64,000 nucleotides of DNA from positions 14,320,616-14,384,615 of the forward strand of contig NC_079206.1 of the NCBI RefSeq assembly GCF_026745355.1, written 5' to 3'. The notes beneath the pieces were generated by a model. The model searched no databases. It had not been told where the DNA came from and worked only from the letters and a program-made list of their open reading frames with translations. Positions 58,613 to 64,000 of the stretch are shown in pieces. The DNA comes from Beta vulgaris subsp. vulgaris (taxonomy: Eukaryota; Streptophyta; Magnoliopsida; Caryophyllales; Amaranthaceae). How positions within the stretch are numbered: position 1 is the stretch's first letter; each line of letters begins with the position of its first letter. Made by a program: the position numbers and the translations under genes.

Positions 58613-59132
58613 TATGTTGTATGGGTTTATATAATTTAATATAGTATGAATTTACTGTATTAAGTAATTTTGTAACTAAAAGTACTTCGTTATTATAGTA
58701 TGAATTTACTGTATTAGTATATTACTGTTTTAATTTAGTAGTTTAGTGTATAAAGTAATTTAGTAGTTTAGTGTTATTTACTAAATTTTCGAAACATTGA
58801 GCGAACTATGTTTTATATTTTATGAACAACATTTTTATGAGTTTTAATTTACAAGTACAAATAACTTGAGAAATGAACAACTTTTTTATCACTTCAAGTA
58901 CGAGAAATGACATTTATCTGTTTGAGGCTGCAATTTGGTTTTGCGTCTGCAAATGGGTTTGCAGCGCAGACCTTGAGCACTGTGCACAACATTTGTCATT
59001 GGGCAGCAGCAGAGAAGTTCAGAGAAAGAAAGAGAAAGAAAGAGAAATTGGGCAGCAGCTGTCATTAACTGAAATGGATTATCATTTTGAAGTCCATTTC
59101 TCATTTATCCTCTCCTAGAGCCCGTCAACCTT
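58613..59132. other. Upstream region of the XRCC3-like ORF
   Basis: AT-rich with TAGTATGAATTTACTGTATT repeated at about 58643 and 58697. There is an AGAAAG run near 59020-59045. No gene. Confidence 0.5.
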
Positions 59133-59140
59133 TATAAATA
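59133..59140 (+). promoter_or_regulatory. TATA box upstream of the XRCC3-like ORF
   Basis: TATAAATA lies 86 bases before the ATG at 59226. The spacing suits a core promoter, which would be unexpected for a simple retrocopy. Confidence 0.5.
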
Positions 59141-59225
59141 CTTAACCCAAGTATAAACAAGGCCCATTATAAATTATAATCCAAAGCAGAAATAAAATTC
59201 TTAACCAACCCATTTTCCATCAATT

Positions 59226-60077
59226 ATGGCAACAACACAACCCATCCCACAACCAATGCCAATAAACCTACAAATCTTCAAACAAATTCAACAGAAAATT
59301 GCTGTGGGCTGCAAAGGGATCGACACCATGTTAGGAGGTGGCTTTCCCAACCGGTATGATCACGGAGCTTTGTGGGGAAAGTGCATCGGGAAAAACACAA
59401 ATATGCTTACAACTCTCACTGTTGTGCCAACTCCCACCATCATGTGGTGGTTTATTCGGATCATGCATTTACATACATTCGAACAACAATTTCCAGCAAA
59501 CCGACTTGTTAAAATTGCAAATTACATGAAGGAAAACTATATAAATGAGAGTAGTTACATTAACATTGATGATGTAAAGGTCATGCGAGTTGATAATCCA
59601 TCTGATCTTTTGACGGCAATTAAAAATATTACTATATTATGCAAGCAAGCCGAACAATCACCTCGCAACGTGCGTCTAATTATCGTTGACTCAATTGCAT
59701 CTATTTTCCAATGTGCATTCAACAATAACCATGAAGACATGACTTCAAGGTCCAAACTTTTTTTCAAAATTTCAGCTGAGTTGAGAGGACTTGCACATAA
59801 CTACAATGCAGCTGTGGTATGCACTAATGAAGTTCGGGCTACTTTCGTCGACAACACACACAATACGAATAATATTCGTCTACTAACATCTGGAATACAA
59901 GTGGAACCAGCTCTTGGCCTGTCTTGGTCCAACTGCATAAATAATCGGTTTTTCCTTGGGATTCACATTACCAATGGTGAAAGAATTCGACACATCCGCA
60001 CAATTATGTGTCCCTATCTCGGAGATTCTATTACAAACTTTAAAATTACTAGCGGAGGGGTTGAAGATCTAATCTAA
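59226..60077 (+). pseudogene. XRCC3: XRCC3-like (RAD51 paralogue) ORF with recoded Walker A region
   Basis: Intronless 283-codon frame, close to plant XRCC3 length (about 300). XRCC3 acts with RAD51C in homologous recombination and meiosis in the nucleus. Matching blocks: KIAVGCKGIDTMLGGGFP (about 24-41), LIIVDSIASIF (Walker B, 151-161), SKLFFKISAELRGLAHNY (176-193), AAVVCTNEV and LGLSWSNCINNRFF. Between codons ~42 and ~85 the frame is unrelated to XRCC3. The neighbouring frame (59338-59526) over the same bases reads GMITELCGESASGKTQICLQ and later LFGSCIYIHS, the true P-loop region. An extra base near 59349 and a missing base near 59481 therefore cancel. The encoded protein would lack the P-loop and should not bind ATP. 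An assembly error is possible. Confidence 0.75.
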
Positions 60078-60357
60078 TGTAGCAAATAATATGATGTATT
60101 GCAGCAGCAAATAACAACATGTAACATACTAATTCTGTAATGAATTTAAATCCATTGTTCGTGTTCGAAGTTCCATTCGAGTGTTTCAACTACCAATCCA
60201 TTCTTCCAACTACCATTCGAGTGTTTCAACTAGCATTCTTTGTCGAAGAAGTCTCTGTATTGGTAAGCCTATGAACGACAACGTTAAAAAAACTTAGTAT
60301 TACTACACATAAAAACATAAACTACAATTCAAATCACACACGATACTATTGGTACCT
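60078..60357. other. Interval between convergent XRCC3-like ORF and transposase gene
   Basis: The phrase ACCATTCGAGTGTTTCAACTA is repeated two to three times at 60170-60235. Otherwise nothing is seen; the transposase 3' end may extend into it. Confidence 0.5.
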
Positions 60358-63300
60358 GACTAGTAGGCCACAACTGCAGCTCCAAACGTGTTGATGGATT
60401 CACGTTCTCCAAATCCTGAATTGAACATCGATCTTTGGTCAATGCCTAATTTTCTAAAATTAAACACTATTAATTTATTGCAATTTGACTATGAACACTT
60501 TGATGGTAAGTTCACTAAGTAAGTTCACTATCTGCAGAAATATTATGCACTACAAATTCGTCACAAAAATTGTAACTTTATACTGTATATTTGCAGTGAA
60601 ATAAGGTGAAATAAATTGTGTTCATGAAATATATTTAGTTGTTCAACTTTCAGTTATGACTGTTCAAATATATGAAAGGATTACAATAAAAACAATTAAC
60701 GAAATTACTTAAAAATGTTACTATGAACAATGAATGAAATAACTCAAAACTGAAATAACTAACAACCAACTTCAATCATGTTTTATACCTGAGGAGGGGG
60801 TCTGCGTTCTCCTTGCGTTTCACTCCTTTGCCTTTCCCCTTCTTAGGTGCTTCTTGCTGTTTCTTCTTAGCTTCCGCATTCTTCCCTTCATCATTCTTTC
60901 CCTTCTCATTATTCGCCTTCTCATTCTTGGCCTTCTCAACGCATGACTTATTCTACCTGCCCGTTTTGTTTTTTTCGTAGGGGGTCTTTAGCCACATTAA
61001 CTTCTATGCGACTACCTTCACATTCATTTGGGGACTTCTCTACCCTATTGCAGCTGCCAACTCCTACAGAACCATTTGCCAACTGCACCCACTGTGTGTT
61101 ACCAACAGAAGTAGGAGTGCAATCTTTCAGGCTCATACCAGCAATCTTCATGGAATGCCTTCATCTAGGCGTATGTTGAGTACTTGGAGCGTCTCAACAC
61201 AGTGTGAACATCACCATAGTTGGCTGCCTTCAAGCAGATTGGGTCAAAAACAACCATCATTCTATCATAGTTCTGCACTTCATCCGTCTTTGAGGGGTCG
61301 TGATAAGCTACCTTCACCATTGTATGCTTCCGGAATACATCTTTCCGCCATCGACGTAGTATGTACTTTTCAGGTATCTCCTTAATTTTCAACTTATTAT
61401 ATAACGATATTATATGCCTACATAAGATTCCCGTCAAACATCTTGCATTCACACTTAGCTTCGGTCGTCTCCATGTCTATAAGAACTACATATTCACAAT
61501 TCCTATCAAGAGGCACCTCCTTTTTAGTGTCCTTGCTAACCACCCAAACCCTATCCTCATACGTATGTTCAACCAACTCCTGTCCAACATCCTGCTTACC
61601 AGTCCATTCAAGGTATAACACCTTCATACATTCATTTTGTATCTCCCTAAATTTAGCATCCGTGTACAACTTTTGAAACACAATCTCCGTCTTGAAAGTT
61701 GTCACAGCAACACGGAGATACCTTGAACTATTTGCATCAGCTTCCCTCTCCGCATTTGCTCTAGATTCCATCGCGTTGCAATATTGCTCAGCAAACTCGC
61801 ATTAATTTTGTGGTTTTGTGAGCATAACCGTCAAAAAAACTGTTGATGCTCTCACACCTTTGGGTTGTCTTCATTCCCGCCCAAAATAGATGCCTCATGT
61901 AAGCAGGAACCCACATATCTCTTTCCCGAAACAAACCTGCAGAGTCGCTAAAAACTTCAAGACAATGCATACAATACAGTATAACATTTCTACATGCTAA
62001 GCTTGGTTCACTTAACAAATATACCTTGAAGCCATTCATCATCACCAAGCTCATACTTCTCTATGGCACAAACCCAACTCCTCTCAAAAACTTCTGGACT
62101 TACACTCTCGTATATGGCTTTCGTCAACGCTTCCTTCAAATCTTTGTAATTACCATATGAACCAAGCTTCTTCCCAAATTTCATCATGATGTGCCAAATG
62201 CACCACCGGTGTACAGACTCCGGCATAGCATTGCGAAGGGCCTTCCTCATGGCAGCATCTTGGTCTGTCAATATTCCAATGGGTGCCTTACCCCCCATGC
62301 AAAGCAACCATGTGCTAAACACCCACCATAAGTCTCCGCATCTTCGCGATACTAGCGCACAACCAAGCAATATGCTCTGCCCATGGTGGTTCACTCCAAC
62401 AAAGTTTGCAAAAGGTAATTCATAATCATTTGTCAAATATGTCGCATCGAAACATACAACGTCACCAAATTCTTCGTATGCCACCCTCGACCTAGCATCA
62501 ACCCAAAGTACATCCTTCAAATACCCTTTATCGTCAAGTCGATGAATGTGGAAAAAATTTTGATTGTCAGCTGCCATCTTGTTAAAGTACATTAGCATTG
62601 CATTTGCATCTCCGGGCCCAAGTTTCAACTTCCTTTCCTTGGCAACCATATTCCTAAGATCCCTCTCTGTGATAACCATATTCTCAAGACCATTTCGCTC
62701 ACGCGCTAAGCTACTATGAATCTGTGATATTCTAACACCAACAGCGTGATCATTAAACAAACGCCTCCTAACAGCGCAACTAACCTCCTCCTTCCTAAAC
62801 ATGCTAATGAACCTGGATTTGCTTGGTGTTGGATTATGGTTCACATGATCCAATACGACCTTCTTCACTACTCATTCCCCCCCTTCATTACATGCAGCAT
62901 CATTACATGCAGCATACATCATAACAGGGCAATTGCATTTCTTAGACTTCCTAGTTGGCACTTCTACACCTTTACGTCCAACCGCAACACGCCCCTTCAA
63001 TGTTCGTTTCATGTCAGGTTTACCATTACACTCACATTTCCAAGTGTAATTCCTAAACTCCTTCTTCACTTCTCCACCGGTCACCTCTTTCCCTTTCACA
63101 CCTACTTTCTTCAAAGACCCAGCTGCCCTAATTACACCAAAACCTTCCTGCTTTCCATATCTCCTAAAATAATCATCAGCATATTCCCATGTCCCAAACA
63201 CCATACCAACTGCAGGTGGTTGCACAACAGTGTTTGATCCACAACTATGAGGATCAGGTGTCTCAATAACAACCAGTTCATCATTATCAACCAATTGAAC

Positions 63301-63766
63301 ACAATTCATGTACTGCAATTCCAATATTATAAGATACAAACTTAAATGACAGCAATTGCAATATTTCCAGCAATTCCAATTTTATATTTTCAATTATTAC
63401 TATGCCAATTATTTGGTTAATAAAAATTGCAGCATGAAGTTATTACAATACAAACAAAATTACCTGAATTTATTCGCAAGCCACCATTTTTTTCCCTACT
63501 TCAATAAATGTCAATTTTTCCCACCATTTCATTTATTACTAACCTCCGCATTTCAATAAATGTCAAAATTAGCTGAATTTATTCGCAAGCCACCATTTTT
63601 ACTAACTCAGAGAACATATTTATTACATTTTACAATGATATTCGTACATTTCATCATTTATTCTACAACTGAATTTTTTTTGCAGAATTGTACTTACCTC
63701 CGCAGCTATGGGAACTGCATGTTCGCACCCTTCCTTCATTACCGATTCCATACCGCTACTGCTCAT
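60358..63766 (-). pseudogene. FAR1/FRS-type MULE transposase, broken
   Basis: Minus strand. Exon 1 63766-63698 (MSSSGMESVMKEG...), donor GTAAGT; exon 2 from 63312. A FAR1-type zinc-binding N-domain (EYADDYFRRYGKQEGFGVIR, then CNCP) ends at an in-frame TGA (62872-62874). The frame then resumes with DHVNHNPTPSKSR. The MULE core reads VVCFDATYLTNDYELPFANFVGVNHHGQS, GILTDQDAAMRKAL and RWCIWHIMMKFGKKLG (DDE-type transposase with H). A canonical 88-base intron (62024-61937) joins EWLQG to LFRERDMWVPAYM. Frameshifts follow near 61800 and near 61436, where CECKMF and ILCRHI of the SWIM zinc finger are split between frames. The basic C-terminus is at 60950-60790, and a last exon-like piece at 60418-60359 reads DLENVNPSTRLELQLWPTSQ. 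The domain order is that of FAR1-related proteins and their parent transposases. Confidence 0.85.
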
Positions 63767-64000
63767 CTTCTCATCTTCAATAAATTCTTCAATTATTCCT
63801 TGAATTATTCCTTATCTTTCTCATCTTGTAATTTCTCTGGAATTTCTGGACTTTTTTCTCAAGTTTCTCTCTTCAATTTCTCTCTCCTAGTTTCTGGACT
63901 TTTTTCTCTTTTTCTTGACTTCTTTCTCTTTCCTTAACGCCGTTACTTTCAATTTCATTCCACCCCTTTCCTTAGGGGACCACAAATACCTTTTGTTGGG
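63767..64000 (-). other. Leader and probable terminal region of the MULE
   Basis: On minus this is purine-rich (GAGAAA, AAGTCCAGAAA) leader sequence upstream of the transposase start codon. The outermost bases read CCCAACAAAAGGTATTTGTG, possibly close to the terminal inverted repeat. The window ends here. Confidence 0.4.

Larger units (their letters stand above)
48280..64000. mobile_element. Large composite Mutator-like element (MULE), right end beyond window
   Basis: This ~15.7-kb stretch holds a FAR1/FRS-type MULE transposase on minus (about 60.36-63.77 kb), a multi-exon Ulp1-type gene on plus at the opposite end (48.66-52.47 kb), tandem arrays and a captured XRCC3-like ORF. Association of a MULE transposase with a C48/Ulp1 gene is known from plant 'Kaonashi'-type MULEs. 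The left margin is put near 48.28 kb, where GGGGTAATAAAGTC/GGGGTACTAATGTCC phrases begin. The right strand end reads (reverse) AGGTATTTGTGGTCCCCTAA, a loosely similar phrase, but a proper terminal repeat cannot be confirmed because the window stops. Whether all parts moved as one unit is inference. Confidence 0.5.

Noticed and set aside
62746..63237. 163-codon + strand frame, plus others at 60943-61676
   Set aside because: They are antisense to the MULE transposase, whose minus-strand reading has clear domains.
63560..63937. 125-codon + strand frame near the window end
   Set aside because: Phe/Ser/Leu-rich translation of the T-rich complement of the transposase leader and intron; no domain.

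Overview
This is nuclear DNA from a flowering plant, almost certainly a eudicot. Genes carry short exons with GT-AG introns, intergenic DNA is AT-rich, and nearly every gap holds plant transposon families (CACTA, Ty3/gypsy, LINE, SINE, Tourist and Stowaway MITEs, MULE). A Caryophyllales/Amaranthaceae origin is my guess from repeat style (a short element ending in a 'GGCCTTGTTCTTTTGGACTTA'-like terminus; a Ulp1-type mobile protein family I associate with that order). That is inference, not proof.

Layout. 1-10.5 kb is a transposon graveyard: a 228-bp-arm perfect palindrome made of LTR sequence, a short LTR unit with a tRNA-iMet primer site, a CACTA element with a decayed Transposase_24-type gene, a gypsy integrase tail, a probable mitochondrial group II intron insertion, two MITEs and a SINE. 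10.6-34.5 kb is the gene-rich part: a DRP1E-like dynamin (+, 15 exons), an SGPP-type HAD sugar phosphatase (-, 5 exons, convergent with the dynamin), an expansin-like B protein (+, 5 exons), an intronless PLS-type PPR protein (-) and a COQ10 homologue (+, 4 exons). LINE relics and MITEs lie between them. 35-42.4 kb is nested repeats plus a relic of a second NLR promoter. 42.4-45.3 kb is an intact single-exon CC-NB-LRR gene (962 codons). 46.5-48.0 kb is a BUD13 (splicing factor) pseudogene fragment.

48.3 kb to the window end looks like one large decayed Mutator-like composite. It has a multi-exon Ulp1-type protease gene on + (broken), minisatellite arrays, a small ORF on - with a basic tract and a SUMO-interaction-like motif, an inserted LINE fragment, a tandem array of about nine ~140-bp units, an intronless nearly full-length XRCC3-like (RAD51 paralogue) ORF on +, and a FAR1/FRS-type MULE transposase on - (broken).

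How the genes relate: the host genes are unrelated housekeeping or defence genes (membrane fission, sugar-phosphate turnover, cell wall, organelle RNA processing, ubiquinone, immunity). The most unusual content is the composite at the right edge: transposase, SUMO-protease-like gene, SIM-like ORF and a recombination-protein copy side by side. Within the XRCC3-like ORF two small opposite frameshifts keep the frame open but recode exactly the Walker A region.
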